Source of the DNA: Epithemia pelagica
Lineage: Eukaryota; Bacillariophyta; Bacillariophyceae; Surirellales; Surirellaceae
Direction: 5' to 3'
Assembly: GCA_946965045.2 (NCBI GenBank)
Contig: OX337239.1
Location: 186,001-250,000, forward strand
DNA length: 64,000 bases
Part shown: positions 28,894 to 40,200 of the stretch, piece after piece
Layout of the letters: each line of letters opens with the position of its first letter
Position numbering within the stretch: the first letter of the stretch is position 1
Translations under genes and position numbers: made by a program
The notes under the pieces: generated by a model
What the model was told of the DNA's origin: nothing
Seen by the model: only the letters and a program-made list of their open reading frames with translations
The model's database searches: none

Positions 28894-30300
28894 CCCTCGG
28901 TATCAGTGTCCACTGCTTAGCTGTTTTTTGTCTGTGCCACCTTCATAGGTTCCCAAGTGGACACAGACAGAAAATTTCCTTTTTGACGCAAATGGAAATG
29001 ACTAAATTGCAAATTGGCACGCATACCCAGCTGGAGTTTTTGCAGTTCATGAAACTTACGCATGCCCAGCAAGCGGCCCTGCGTGGATGACGGTTGCAGA
29101 ATGCGCCATCCAAATTCCAAATCCCCCATAAAATCACACAGAGGCCATCACCCATCACCCACAATGGCATGGCATGAATTGTCGCCTTTCATGCAGTTGA
29201 GGTAAGTTTGAACGTACAAAAATGTCTCCATGACAACAACAGCTTTTGAACTGTCATTCTAACTTCTCCCTCACACTTGTATTCGTTTTTCTCTTCTGAT
29301 ATTCAACATTCGACAACCGTCTCTCTCTCTGTCCACTTCATTGAGAGTGAATGTTTGTGCCTATGGAATGTCAATTCTCCATTCGAGCCTCGGCTTAAAA
29401 TTGGAGACCACATAGAGCTTCTTTCTTTGTATACTACTCCTAGGAGTTTCTATCAGAAGTTTATTTCCTATCTTATTGATTTTATAAGATCGTGCGTGTT
29501 ATTGCCGTGCTTTCAACCACCATGACACTCTGGTGAAGGTTTGGGGCCATCTTGAAGCAACTGATCGACTCTGTGATCTACGAAGACTAGTTTGAGTAGG
29601 CCTAGTGGCAACAAGCTGCCTTAGTTTGTTGTCATCTCTAGGTCTATGTACTTGAGTATCCGACACACAAAGAAAGGTTCTTGATCTGTGATCGACATGG
29701 AGATGGACTAAGCGAAGCACAATGATGAGAGTAAAAATCCATGCTACAAAGATAAGAACACAACCAACATTCAAGGAGCACTACGATTAGAGCAAGGAAA
29801 AGTTGTGGCAAACGGCCTGCAATGACTTGTCCTCCGTTTGATTGCGACAAAATCAAAGGAGCACCAACCATCAGCATTAACAGGGACAAAGATTAATGAG
29901 ATAACGTGTGAGAAAACTACACAGGACATGAAAGAAGCTAAGAGACAAACAACAAGCAACAAGAGAGAAAAACCAACCAAAATACTGCTTCAGGTCGCAA
30001 GGCTTCATAAAGAGCTCGCTTCATGGTCAATGTCGAATGTCGATGCTTTTGACACCGCGTGAGATTTTTGTGACGAGACGAGAGTCGTGTGAAAGGATTC
30101 CAAATTTGAATCGTGGTCACGGTCACAGGAAGATGCTAACCGCCAGCTGTCACTTGCACGCCGGCATTTCCACCAGGATGAGGAACTATATTGGTGAAAA
30201 GGACAGACGAAAAGTGAAATTTTCTGTCTGTGTCCACTTGGGAACCTATGAAGGTGGCACAGACAAAAAACAGCTAAGCAGTGGACACTGATACCGAGGG
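28894..30300. mobile_element. DNA transposon-like element with perfect 85-bp terminal inverted repeats
   Basis: The left end 28894-28978 starts CCCTCGGTATCAGTGTCCAC. The right end 30216-30300 is its exact reverse complement over 85 bp, ending GTGGACACTGATACCGAGGG. Similarity stops abruptly outside both ends. No clear target-site duplication is seen: left flank GAGTTA, right flank ATGTAG. The interior (about 1.24 kb) has no recognisable transposase. Some minus-strand frames near 29980-29650 are strongly hydrophobic (LLMLMVGAPLILSQ, LPQLFLALIVVLLECW) and could come from a captured membrane-protein gene. A non-autonomous element is the best reading. The perfect identity of the TIRs indicates recent activity or gene conversion. 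Confidence 0.85.
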
Positions 30301-30332
30301 ATGTAGGATGCAAGCCCCTCCTCTTATATACG

Positions 30333-30410
30333 GGGTCCGGGGGACGAAAAATTCCACCACGATAGATAATACTACGCTGTCACGGTGGAATTTTTCGTCC
30401 CCCGGAGCCC
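30333..30410. repeat. Near-perfect hairpin, arms of about 25 bp
   Basis: CCGGGGGACGAAAAATTCCA (from 30338) pairs with TGGAATTTTTCGTCCCCCGG (from 30386) around a loop of about 20 bases. It lies between the 85-bp-TIR element and the Harbinger element. It is strong enough to be a transcribed hairpin, terminator-like structure or tiny MITE. Confidence 0.85.
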
Positions 30411-30643
30411 ATAGCAGCATGTCTTCATTGTGACACAGGAGTGGACCGTTGGAACACACTGGGAGATGGGGTAATCCTGAGCAGGTCGCTACCTTACCAG
30501 TCAGATACTGACTGTGACCTATAGGAGTTACCGAACGCTTTTTCTGAATAAAGAACACTCTAGCGACAAAAGATGATATACTGACTGCTAGTACTATTAA
30601 AACCCACCACCACCCGGTTCATAACCGCTACATATTTGTACTG

Positions 30644-31582
30644 CTAGTCATCTTCCACTTCGATCTGAAACACTTTCGCCTCACCATTTTCAATCTTCAT
30701 CTGAACCAGATTCACCACTGCTCCAAACACCTTGTGATGCCCATCCAGATCTCCTCTGTATTTCTCCTTTAAGATATTGTAATGTTTCAGTAAATTGTTG
30801 ACAGTTTCATGTCTCGCCCTGGCATCAGCCATCATCTTGTCTTGATAGTCATTTCTTCCAGTAGGTGTGACAAAGTAGCATCCAGAATCGTTGTAACCAC
30901 CATCAGCAATCACTTTCTCATTCGGTAGTAGCTCTTGAACAAGCCAGTCTCTGGCAATCCGTAGGTCTGGCCAAGCGCCACAAGGGAATGCACCATTCCA
31001 CCACACTATCCAGCCAGTTTTCAGGCAGATTCCCACCTCATACCTCACACCTGCTCCCTTAAACTTGTGCGAGTACCATTTTGGATCAAAAGGTGACGGT
31101 TCCAAAATCCTGAAGTCAGTACCATCCAAACTAATGAAACAGACCTGTCCAGGTACACAACAATCAAACCTATTGTCCCATACAATCTGTTATAAGAACA
31201 ACAGCAATGGTCAGATATGAGGAGGACGACTTCATGGCAAATTCATGTAGGGCCATGTACTTACATAATTAAGACCACTACACAACAAATTTACAAACAC
31301 TTTGACCCACTTCCTGTAGGTCTTCCTCGTTGTTTTGGCTATTGAGACCATAACATCCTCTGTAGCATAGACTTTCAGAAAAGCCAATGTCCACAACAAA
31401 TGACGAGGCGATGCACCTTTGGGCAATGAACTGTCCAGTTCATCCCACACATGAACACAGAGCAAAGGAGACATTCCAAAGTAAGAACGAAAAGCACGTG
31501 AGAAATCAAGTGAGTGTGAGTGTCTTGCTCTACCAAGCATTGGCAGAGCCAAGTTGATGAATATTCGTTGTGTCACCAACAT
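30644..31582 (-). CDS. Harbinger-type DDE transposase
   Basis: Two exons (31582-31265 and 31186-30644) with a 78-bp intron (GTAAGT donor, TAACAG acceptor, phase 0) encode 286 residues. The N-terminal exon is helical and holds SPRHLLWTLAFLKVYATEDV, the usual pre-catalytic region. The catalytic triad is D in ISLDGTDFRI, D in VIADGGYND and E in RARHETVNNLLK, matching the DDE_Tnp_4/HARBI1 superfamily. Flanking motifs (WYSHKFKGAGVRYEVGICLK, WNGAFPCGAWPDL, IENGEAKVFQIE) also fit. No internal stop or frameshift is present, so it may be active. The protein ends VFQIEVEDD, the expected C-terminus. It would catalyse cut-and-paste transposition of the surrounding element and possibly of related non-autonomous copies. 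Confidence 0.88.
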
Positions 31583-31922
31583 GGTGGGAGAAAACCGCTT
31601 TGAAAAATTTGTGTTTGCTCAGTGTGTGTCGCGATGCTGACCACACCTTTACTCTGATCTCGGTCTGTCTGTGTGTAGTACTGTCAGTTCATTGGAACAG
31701 GTTTTTAGGAATTTCATCACGTTCATTTGATTGGCTGGTCAGTTGAGCAGCGACACTAAACTTTGTACTGTTCTACATATAGTGACCAATTCGAATTCGT
31801 GTCCGGTCATTGGAACCGGCCTGGAACGGTGCAGAAATCGATTCAAAAATCGTTTTCATTCAAAAACTGGAATTTCTGAATGGCCCTACCTCGCCAACAT
31901 CCTATTACTTTCTACATCTTAA

Positions 31923-32145
31923 GCGACCCACGTATTGCCCTTATCTTGGGTTAACTGTGGGTCGCTTGATTATATCATTTGAACGACTAGAAAGTGTCCT
32001 GGGTCGGTTTTGAAAAAACGACCTGGCTCGAAAAAATCGACCCAGCTCGTTTTTTTAAAACCGACCCAGGACACCTTATAAGTGCCCAATTCACTTGGAC
32101 GAACGACCCACGGTTGACCCAAGGTAAGGGCAATACGTGGGTCGC
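31923..32145. repeat. Compound (nested) inverted repeat in the Harbinger divergent spacer
   Basis: The outer arms are GCGACCCACGTATTGCCCTT (31923-) and AAGGGCAATACGTGGGTCGC (ending 32145), complementary over about 43 bp with an indel. The inner arms are GTGTCCTGGGTCGGTTTT (31994-) and AAAACCGACCCAGGACAC (ending 32074). The CGACCCA/TGGGTCG word occurs at least eight times here and again near 32216. It could be a nested MITE, or the regulatory and helper-binding region shared by both transposon genes. Confidence 0.8.
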
Positions 32146-32338
32146 ACTACTTTCAGAATTGGAGCCAAATTGGGCATGGCCTCCTCGATTGAAAAATGGA
32201 GTCCATGATGAAAACCGACCCAGTCCGGATTTTGGTGAACTGTTTTTAGGGTCATAATTAGTTTTCGTGCGAACAGACCAGTCTGGTTTTGCACTCCCTC
32301 GCGCTTTTGTTTTACGTACTAATAGTACCTATACTCCG

Positions 32339-33414
32339 ATGACCAGGTCTGGCCGCAACACTTTGGGCGAGGGTGCCCTACTTTCGTGGAATTCAAGGTC
32401 AACAGATGCCGAATTCCTTGACAAAATCGTGTCAGAAGGCTTGATTTCGGAGAGCGCCACACCCAAATCTGTGTGGTTGGAACACGCTGTTTTCCAAAAG
32501 TACAAATTGGAATCATTCAGGTCGGCACTCAACAAAGCCAAAAGAAAATACCAAGTCCACTTGAAGGATCAACATGAGAGAGAGACTGGTCATGGTCATG
32601 AGTTGGGTGGTGGTGAGACGGCCCCATCTATGGATGGAAAGGTAAGGAACCCCAATGATGGAGATCTCAAACCAGCTCCTTCTTTGTTTGGGTCGTCCAA
32701 AGGACAAGGTAAGTGCCAGTGTACACTGTTTGTTTGATTGTTGAGTCACTGTCCTTACCTGTTGTGGTTTATTGTCTTTTATGACCAGGTGTTGCTGCCA
32801 AGGTCGCTCCTGAGTCTGTTGTCAGTGACGATGCTATGGTGAAGAAAAGGGCGGCAGGATCCATGGCATTACAGGAGACACTACAGGTACAACTACAACA
32901 AAAGAGGAAAAAGACGAATGAAGAAGACAGTGGTAATGACATGATGAGGAATTGGGAGCCTCCTCATGTCTTGACACAGTGGGTCGACGACAAGAAACAG
33001 CGTCATTTGGTGATTTTGGTGGTGTTGCCTACAGGTATTGCACATGAAGACACAACAAATTGCTTGATTGAAGTGGATCCGAGCCAGCTACAGGTACATG
33101 TGAAGGTAATTTGGCCTGACAACGCAACTCATATCCATTATCTAACCCAACACATGCCCAGAGAGTGGCATGTCGAGGAGAAAAACCTACGAATGAAACT
33201 TGCTTTGGAAGACGCCATGAATCAGATGCGAAAAAGAGAAACAGACTTTGTCAGGTCAAAGTTTTCTCTTTCTCTTCCTTTCATGGTCCAAAGCAGGTTC
33301 GACTACGAATTTATGTACGACACAACAAACGGATTCAGAGCGTTGTTGATTTCCCTACATGAGCCGGACGCACAATTTGAAGGCGGCATGAAGCACAAGA
33401 TGGTGCGTCTGTAA
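32339..33414 (+). CDS. Harbinger accessory protein with putative DNA-binding N-terminus
   Basis: Exons 32339-32708 and 32789-33414 (80-bp intron, GTAAGT donor, phase 1) sum to 996 nt, giving 331 residues. The N-terminal domain (LLSWNSRSTDAEFLDKIVSE, TPKSVWLEHAVFQKYKLESF, ALNKAKRKY) has the spacing of a small helical DNA-binding domain with conserved W...I..G...P..VW..H..F..Y...F; calling it Myb/SANT-like would be inference. A charged linker follows. The C-terminal 160 residues include HLVILVVLPTGIAHED, VKVIWPDNATHIHYL and RFDYEFMYDTTNGFRALLIS, a beta-rich domain I do not recognise. In Harbinger elements the second ORF helps the transposase reach the nucleus and bind the TIRs, and the divergent position supports that role here. 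Confidence 0.7.
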
Positions 33415-33607
33415 ATTAATGTAGTATGATTTGGGGCGGTTGCAAAAACCGGGTGGTGGTGGGCCTAAATCTTTCTATTAGTTCTCTATTTGTCTATGTT
33501 CATAGTTTATGCTATAGTACATCGGTTAAGCGTTCTGGTCGTGTTCCGCTTTGTAGTCAGTCTTTGCCTGGAATGACAGCGAGCTGCTCAGGATTACCCC
33601 AGCTCCC

Positions 33608-34093
33608 TGCACGTCTCCAAGTCCCACTTACGATCCCATTCGTATTGTCGCAATCCCATGGAGTGACACGATCACAACAAACAGGGGAACAAGTTGTATT
33701 TGAGGACTATTTTCACTCGTGCATGTCAATCCATCAAGGAGTGCGAATGGGTCCTTACTCCGGAAGGGTCACCTACATGGATGCTGTTGTTACTCCAATC
33801 CACTCGCGTTTTCCTTTCGTCTTGGTCGCTTTCCACATGGATTGCATTGGACACATCTCCATTCCTTGTAGGAGTCTGGGTTACTTGGTAGCACCTCGCC
33901 AAACACCAATCTGTTTGGATGGCAACGTCTATGGCGGTACTGCGGTTTGAATACAAGAAATCATTATATAGTAGATTATGAAGTTTCACTTGATCCCATT
34001 CAAAGAATATATGTTGTGGCACATTTGGTCGTGATAGATGCAAAAGCACTGCGCTCGAAACTTGTGTTGTGCTGTCCATTTCCCACTCCAACC
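33608..34093. other. Spacer downstream of the Harbinger element
   Basis: No gene is recognised. The stretch holds only short chance frames and separates the transposon right end from the convergent Cys-rich gene. Confidence 0.5.
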
Positions 34094-34540
34094 TCAGACA
34101 TCCGGACAGCCCTTACTTTTCTTCATGATGGCACTGACCTGGCATATACCAGCATCGACGTTAAAAGCACATGCGCTGAATTCAGCTGCTGCAACCATGT
34201 CCTGTGTGTCATACGGTTCAGTGGCAGCCAGGTCTCGACGCCAGCAACCCCAACAATATATTACGCATTCATAGAGGGAAGAAAACTCATCACACCACGG
34301 ATAGTTATCGCACTCTGTCGAACAAAGTTGTCGTCCCTCTCCTCGTAGCGCCCGACGTCCAGCAGCTTCTTGAGCTTTGATCATGCAGGCCGCAGTGTTG
34401 TTGACGGCTGTTGTGATAGCATCGTGGCAGGCGTCCGACATACCATCCGGAAACTGGACTTCGATTTTGCGAAAACACTCACTGGACAATACGGGTCCGA
34501 CGAGAGAGAAGAACACGAAAAGGAAGGATTTCGAAAACAT
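34094..34540 (-). CDS. Secreted Cys-rich small protein, paralog 1
   Basis: This is a single exon of 148 residues. MFSKSFLFVFFSLVGPVLSS is a clear signal peptide. The mature part has about twelve Cys, in the order ECFRKIE, DACHDA, AACMIKA, RQLCSTECDNYPWC, YECVIYCWGCW, ACAF and GICQ. The Cys pattern, the 'RRxLR' before the central cluster and the C-D-x-Y-x-C plus EFSS core match the gene at 36727-37236. I know no family. Extracellular disulphide-bonded protein is the only safe prediction. Adhesive, cell-wall, pheromone-like or defence roles are all possible. It ends in a basic KKSKGCPDV. Confidence 0.75.
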   Translation of the reverse strand: MFSKSFLFVFFSLVGPVLSSECFRKIEVQFPDGMSDACHDAITTAVNNTAACMIKAQEAAGRRALRGEGRQLCSTECDNYPWCDEFSSLYECVIYCWGCWRRDLAATEPYDTQDMVAAAEFSACAFNVDAGICQVSAIMKKSKGCPDV

Positions 34541-36726
34541 ACTGTCGTCTTCTTGTTGGAGAAAATACGGTTCAATTCAGGACCAGGAGAGGCGGAAAAG
34601 GACAAGATGGCAAAGGGCTGAGAGAAATAATACTATTGCAGCGCAAAATAGGCAATGCTTGTCGTGTGACACACACGTTGACCAGAAGGGGGAAGGGAGA
34701 GGGGACGAAATCAAGAATTGTGCGTCGAACGAGAGTGGTGTGGTTTTGTGCTGATTGGAGCCGATGGATTGTTTGTGGTCGTTGAGTTGGGCCATTGATT
34801 GGGCAACACAACACTAAAGAGCGATCCCATACGGGCTATACGAAAAACCAAGTCTTGGGCATAGCTTCACGAAACCAGCCGTGACATGTGACCACTATTC
34901 CTCCAACTCCAACCTCCAACTGTTAACTGTCGTGAAAGCTATACGAGTACAGGGTACAGGATACGAGTAGAGGATACAGATTACTCGTACAGATACAGGA
35001 GTCGTCAGTCGTCACTTACTCCTATTGTATAACGTTTGTGTTTGATACTCCTCCTACTGCTGTGGTTCGAGATTCGAGAGTCAAGACTCCCTCTTGCAGC
35101 AAGTCCACCTACCAACTATCAAAGACCAAAGCCCTTGGTCATGAAAGAGTCATGTGTAACGTGCGAGGTTGCAATACGGGTACGAGGTACGAGTACGAGT
35201 AGAGACCCCAACACAAGAGTGCCAGTTGCGCCAAGCTCTAATACCAAGTCCACAAGCCCCAAGTCTCTACCTACCAACCCAAAATCCACAAAACCGACCA
35301 ACATCTCAAAAAATATCACAAAACACAAACCACAAAAAGAAACCAACACAAAACACAACATCAAAAGGATATTTGTTTCATAATATCTCTTTTATCATGA
35401 TCAATGCCAAGCATCCCACCGTCTGATTTTATGACTTTTTAGACGAGGGACCCGAAACAATAACACTGTTGAATGTTGTTTTTATCAACTCGTAACTCGG
35501 AGCCCAACAATAGACGACGAGCCGCCATACGAAAAACATCAAACTATCTTATTGTGACCAGCAACCAAGAATGACTCTGTTTTTATCCGCTCACAACTCG
35601 TTACTCGTCTCTTGTCTCTTGTCTCTTGCTGATGAACAATGAGCTGAAACGGAGAAAGAGGATGGGGGATGGAATTAAAAAGTGGAAAGCAAGGTATTCT
35701 TACCGAATCTTCAGGACGCTTCCTAAGAAAGAGAAAGAGGAGAGGAGAGGCGAGAGGTGAATAGCTTCGCTCTCTAAGAGCTAGAGAACACACAATCATG
35801 GTCCCAGAGATGGAGTAGACATCAAGCCAGCGCAAAGTGATTTCGATGGTTGCAACACCGATCTTCTCTCTCTTCTAGAGGAGTAGGCTACTCCTAGCTA
35901 GGTAGTGGGAGTGGAGCAAGGCGATGTCCTCGAACTAGAGGAGTATCTACCTAGAGGAGAACGAGGTAGATAGGCCGTCACGCCATACTCCTAGGACGCA
36001 TAGCAGATAGAATAGAATAATGATTGTGTGGAACTTGCGCTGGCTAGCTAGGTAGTCTACCAACTCCTGGTATCAGCTGAAACCGCGCAGTGACCCCACC
36101 AACTTGGCAACACTAGGTTTTGGTTGGGTATGTGAGAAAAACGGAATTCAAGTCCACGCGGTTCGTCATTTTTTCCATTCCCGAACATTCCTCCGGTCCC
36201 ATGTATCTGTATCCCTACCCAGCCATGGTTGTCTTTTGCGGGTGCCAGATTTGTCGCGCTATCATCTCCATGTGTGTGAACTACTCGTTGCTTGCTTCTT
36301 TGGCGCTGTCACAAGCTTCGAGACAGAATGCCTTTGGTGGTCGTAACGATTCTTTACAGCCTCTACCGATGGTGTCATATTGAATAGTCCTAGTAGACTC
36401 GTAACTCCGCATCATCTGTTAGAAATTCCACTGCTACAAAGTCGAATATCCCAAACAAAGAAGAGGAGAAACTACAAATCAATGCATTGCCTTTTTTTAA
36501 CACAGACTTAGTACTTTCAATATCTATAACAGCGCTTCGTCGAAGCCAGTTATGAACATGCTCGTTGAGTGATCCCATGAGGCGCGGCATTGTTATTCGC
36601 AACCAAGACTTTTTCGCGTTTCCTTGCGTTCATGATGATCGTTTCATGAACACAAGTCGTTGAGACTCGTCAACGGTTCTTGTTGTTTCCCACAAACCCA
36701 GTGCATCTCAGATCTTACCGAATCCA
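34541..36726. other. Gene-poor spacer with CTAG-rich palindromic clusters
   Basis: No convincing gene is seen. At 34921-35200 short ACGAGTAC/ATACGAG words repeat. At 35600-35632 there is a (TCTCTTG)n tract. At 35878-36066 several CTCCTAG, CTAGGTAG, GGTAGATAG and CCTAGGA words cluster. Confidence 0.5.
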
Positions 36727-37236
36727 TCAAAGATCATCTCGACAGTTGCATAGGCTGATGGATGTGTGAATGTTTATCTCGACGGCGTGCTCGACATCAT
36801 CCCTCATGTCTTCAAATACATCGGCTGATATCCCCAAGTTTGTTCGGATTGCGTCGTAGATGCACGCCCTGCGCTTGTCGTCCAATTCGGCCACTTCTGT
36901 GAATTCGCAAGTGTCGGTGTTGTCGGTGTTGTCGGTAAGGAGACGGCCGCAACCAATGGGAACACACCACATTTCACAAAACTCTATAGTACTAAAATCA
37001 TCACAATAGAGATCGCAATATTCAGGGCAGCTCAGCATGCGTAGGTTTGATCGACGGCTTGTGCCTTCCTCCAACTTTTTCATGCAGGCGATAGCCTGTG
37101 TGATCACAGGCCATACTATGCCTTGATATTCATCGGGTACGTCACTCTTGGTTACATTGAGTGTGATATGGCATCCAGCCGAAGATTCCCCAAGTTGGAG
37201 AGAGAACAAGGCAACAAGTAATAGTTTTGAAATCAT
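36727..37236 (-). CDS. Secreted Cys-rich small protein, paralog 2
   Basis: The frame encodes 169 residues from the ATG at 37236. MISKLLLVALFSLQLGESSA is a signal peptide; the open frame continues upstream but without one. The Cys order is AGCHIT, IACMKK, LSCPEYCDLYCDDF, EFCEMWC, IGCGRLL, DTCEF, RACIYD and LCNC. RRSNLR before the central cluster and the C-x2-Y-C-D-x-Y-C-x-D-F-S core mirror paralog 1. A small (GTGTTGTCG)n repeat encodes the TDNTDNTDT stretch. Both paralogs are on the minus strand about 2.2 kb apart, so they look like an old tandem pair. The function of the family is unknown. Confidence 0.75.
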   Translation of the reverse strand: MISKLLLVALFSLQLGESSAGCHITLNVTKSDVPDEYQGIVWPVITQAIACMKKLEEGTSRRSNLRMLSCPEYCDLYCDDFSTIEFCEMWCVPIGCGRLLTDNTDNTDTCEFTEVAELDDKRRACIYDAIRTNLGISADVFEDMRDDVEHAVEINIHTSISLCNCRDDL

Positions 37237-40200
37237 GGTCTTTCGGCAAGGGCACACAAGGTTACTGGTTTGAAAACGAATTTTGGGCCAGGTTGCAAAT
37301 ATATGACTGCTGTGGCGCATCCATGTGAAACTGAGCGGGTTGTCCCCCACACGTTGTTGCTCAAATCCTCTCTGATGCTGCAACGAACTAATCGTCCGAA
37401 GCATTGCTCTCCTTCGGTAGACGAGCGAAACGATTCGCCCCAATACCTCCTCGTATTGCCGCCTTTGATAGGCCCCGTGAAGTTTTCCTTTCCCTACAAT
37501 CAATCAATCCCCCTGAAATTGGTTGAGCAATATGACCGGGTAGAATTGCCCTCTTTAACACAATTGTGGACATACCTTATTTTCAATACCTTTCCCAACC
37601 AAATTGCAATGACTTTTGCGATCTGTGGATCAAGCCCGGAAAGAGATTCCACGAGCAGACTCCGACCAGAACTATCCACTTTGTGGATCTTGGAGAACAG
37701 CGAATAGAGAATAGCGCCTCTAGTATTTTTTGTTATGCGTGTTATTGTCATGCGTCTTCTCTCGATACGGACTCCGTAGGGGAGGGGCGAGTGTAGAAGC
37801 CAAAAAAACCTCATCTACTACCTCGTGATCCAAAAGATAGGGAGACCAATGATTTTGAGTCGTTGCCAAGTCCAACGGTACTGCTCGGAAGTAAAGGAGG
37901 ACGCTCCTTCCGGAACAGCACCCTAATAGGTCTCGACCCAACCAGCGTCCGAGATGTGCGGTTGGGGATGGTTCTCATCCTCTCCCATTGCGAATACGGA
38001 ACGTCCAAACTCTACCACGCAGTCAATGGTCGGTCAATGTTGGAGGGATTGCCCTTGTGTCTGTTCATGTTCTTGTTTGTTCCAAGAAGATGTAGTTCAC
38101 ACGCAAGAGAGAGAGAGGCAAAAAAGGCATCCGAAATCCACTGTGTTGTCGCACCAACACTACGAGTAGACTATAGCTCTACGAGGAGAAGGGGCAGGGG
38201 CAGTAACAGAAGAAACCAGGGTTGACACCCAACAAGGTCATTCTCGTTTCTCCGCAAGGATAGCCTCGGTTCGCGACGGTGGAGAGAGGAGGGCCAAGCA
38301 ACACTCACGATATGATGCTAATTCTCTGATTATTTTAGTATTGTTTTGGGGTGTGTTTCATTATTTTGCGAGATGTACGTTTGATCCAGAGTAAAAACCA
38401 CGGTATTCTCTCGACGCTAGCTAGTAGTAGTAGGGCTCAGCATATCAGCATCATCGTCTTGGTTCCATTCCCTCGAGTCTCATTTTGCGGTTCCATGGCG
38501 TTGGGTTGCTGGTTGCGGTTCTTTGGAAAAGACCAACGCCCAACGACGGTTCGGAATAACTGGAGGCTACCATCCTTGCGCATCATTGTGTGTGAAACCG
38601 AACGAACCACGTTCCAAAACCACACCAAACCACAAAACACACCACTACACTCGAACCATTGTCTTGGACAGCAAGGAGAACGTACATCATCGTGCTCTTA
38701 GTCGAACCGAGTGAGAATGGGTACTACCTACCTCTAGGATCCGTACTAGTGAGTCGTTGTAGCAGTAGGAGCAGCAACAAAAGTTGTTTTTGGACCGGGC
38801 CAAACACGCACACACACACGTTCACTCGAGACGGTCCAGTCGGTGCCACCCATTCGCGGTAAGGCCAAGAGGCATACTACGACTACTACCCCCAACAAAC
38901 AAAAGAATCATCCTCCTCCTCCAGCTGGAACCACCACCAACCACCACACGATTCGTTTGACTCGTACAGGTAGGTAGCTCGACCACGAGTACCACTACGT
39001 ACTTTGGCACTACTAGGTAGAACGTGCGAGAGTGACCGGACATGATGAGGGAGTAGCCACATCATTGGATTCGACTGTGTAGGACGAAACGGAGGAGGAC
39101 GCGGTACACACACGCACACACACCAATAAAACGGTGATGAAACAACAAAGGCACCCAACCGAATGGTGACACCCTACCATCATCCTACACACACTCGCAG
39201 CATAGGTAGTCCAACGAAAATCCTCAAGTCTACCGCACCAACGTTTGGTCACTCTCCGTGGACCAGGACATTCGTTGCAGTCGTTCGGTCTGGAGTCGCA
39301 GTGTTTTGTTTCGTCTGGAAGAAGAAGGACTGCTGTAGAAACCAACCAACCACCGTGGACCCCCAAAAGAAGGTTGTGTGTGTAGGAACGGAGCATTGCC
39401 ACCGGAACAAAGAACCACGAACCGTCTTGGAGGATTTCTTCGAGGGGGACCATGCCGCTTCTCCCTACCACCCACCCACAATTCGTGGCTCCTCCTTTTG
39501 TTCGAGGAATCTCTTGCACAGACACACGGGACCGTCGAGCCATTTTCCTCTCTTTGAACGAGAAGAGAGACCATCGGGGTGGGACCCCATTCGGTTGAGT
39601 TGGTTGCTTCTCTTGACGACTTTTGAGTGCGCTGTGAGCATTCGGAACCATACCGGCGACTGGTCTGGTTCCGAGTTTCCACGAGCGCGCCAGATACCCT
39701 TCTTGCTCTCATTCACAGCGAGCACAAATCCGCGACCGAATAAGAATAGTCGATTAGCGATAGGGATACAGTAGGTAGTGTGGGGTCTTTTTGTGTGTTG
39801 GTTGTTGGTGTGTCGTGTTGGCAGCGACAAAAACACAAAGACAGTTCCATCATTGTCGTCCATCCTCGTTGCGTTATTGTCTGTCCCCCTCTCTCTCACG
39901 TCCTTGGTTGGTTTGTTTGGTGGTTCGTTGTGGGCACGGCGGCATCGATCCAAGCATTCGTACCTCCGTCGTGGCTGCCGTCTCGAATAGAGCGAGACGC
40001 TCGTACCTCGGCGGCTCTCCCCCTTTGTTGGAGTGTTCGAACCTCACGACCCGAAAGAGCATCTTACAAGAGAACAAGTGAGAGAAGCACCGAGAGAAAG
40101 GAGGAGAAGGAGGCAACCAGAAAGAGAGAGAGAGAGAGAGAAGCACCAGCTCACCTCTCTTTTATCCTCTCCACGGCAACGAGAAAAAAGACGCAACGAA

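Larger units (their letters stand above)
30461..33607. mobile_element. Complete Harbinger/PIF-type DNA transposon
   Basis: The left end (about 30461-30540) contains GGGGTAATCCTGAGCAG, then TCGCT, CAGTCAGA and GAACGCTT. The right end (about 33524-33607) is the imperfect reverse complement with GAGCTGCTCAGGATTACCCC at 33581-33600. Inside are a minus-strand DDE transposase (30644-31582) and a plus-strand accessory gene (32339-33414), transcribed away from a shared spacer. This divergent two-gene layout is the hallmark of Harbinger elements, in which the second gene is a DNA-binding helper. Exact ends and the expected 3-bp target duplication could not be fixed by eye. Confidence 0.75.

Noticed and set aside
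28894-30300. LTR retrotransposon
   Set aside because: The terminal repeats are inverted, not direct, and no reverse transcriptase or gag-like frame is present.
39013-39774. Long overlapping frames on both strands before the PI4-kinase gene (about 200 codons each)
   Set aside because: They overlap head to head, have unbalanced composition and no recognisable motif; probably chance frames in a GC-balanced spacer.
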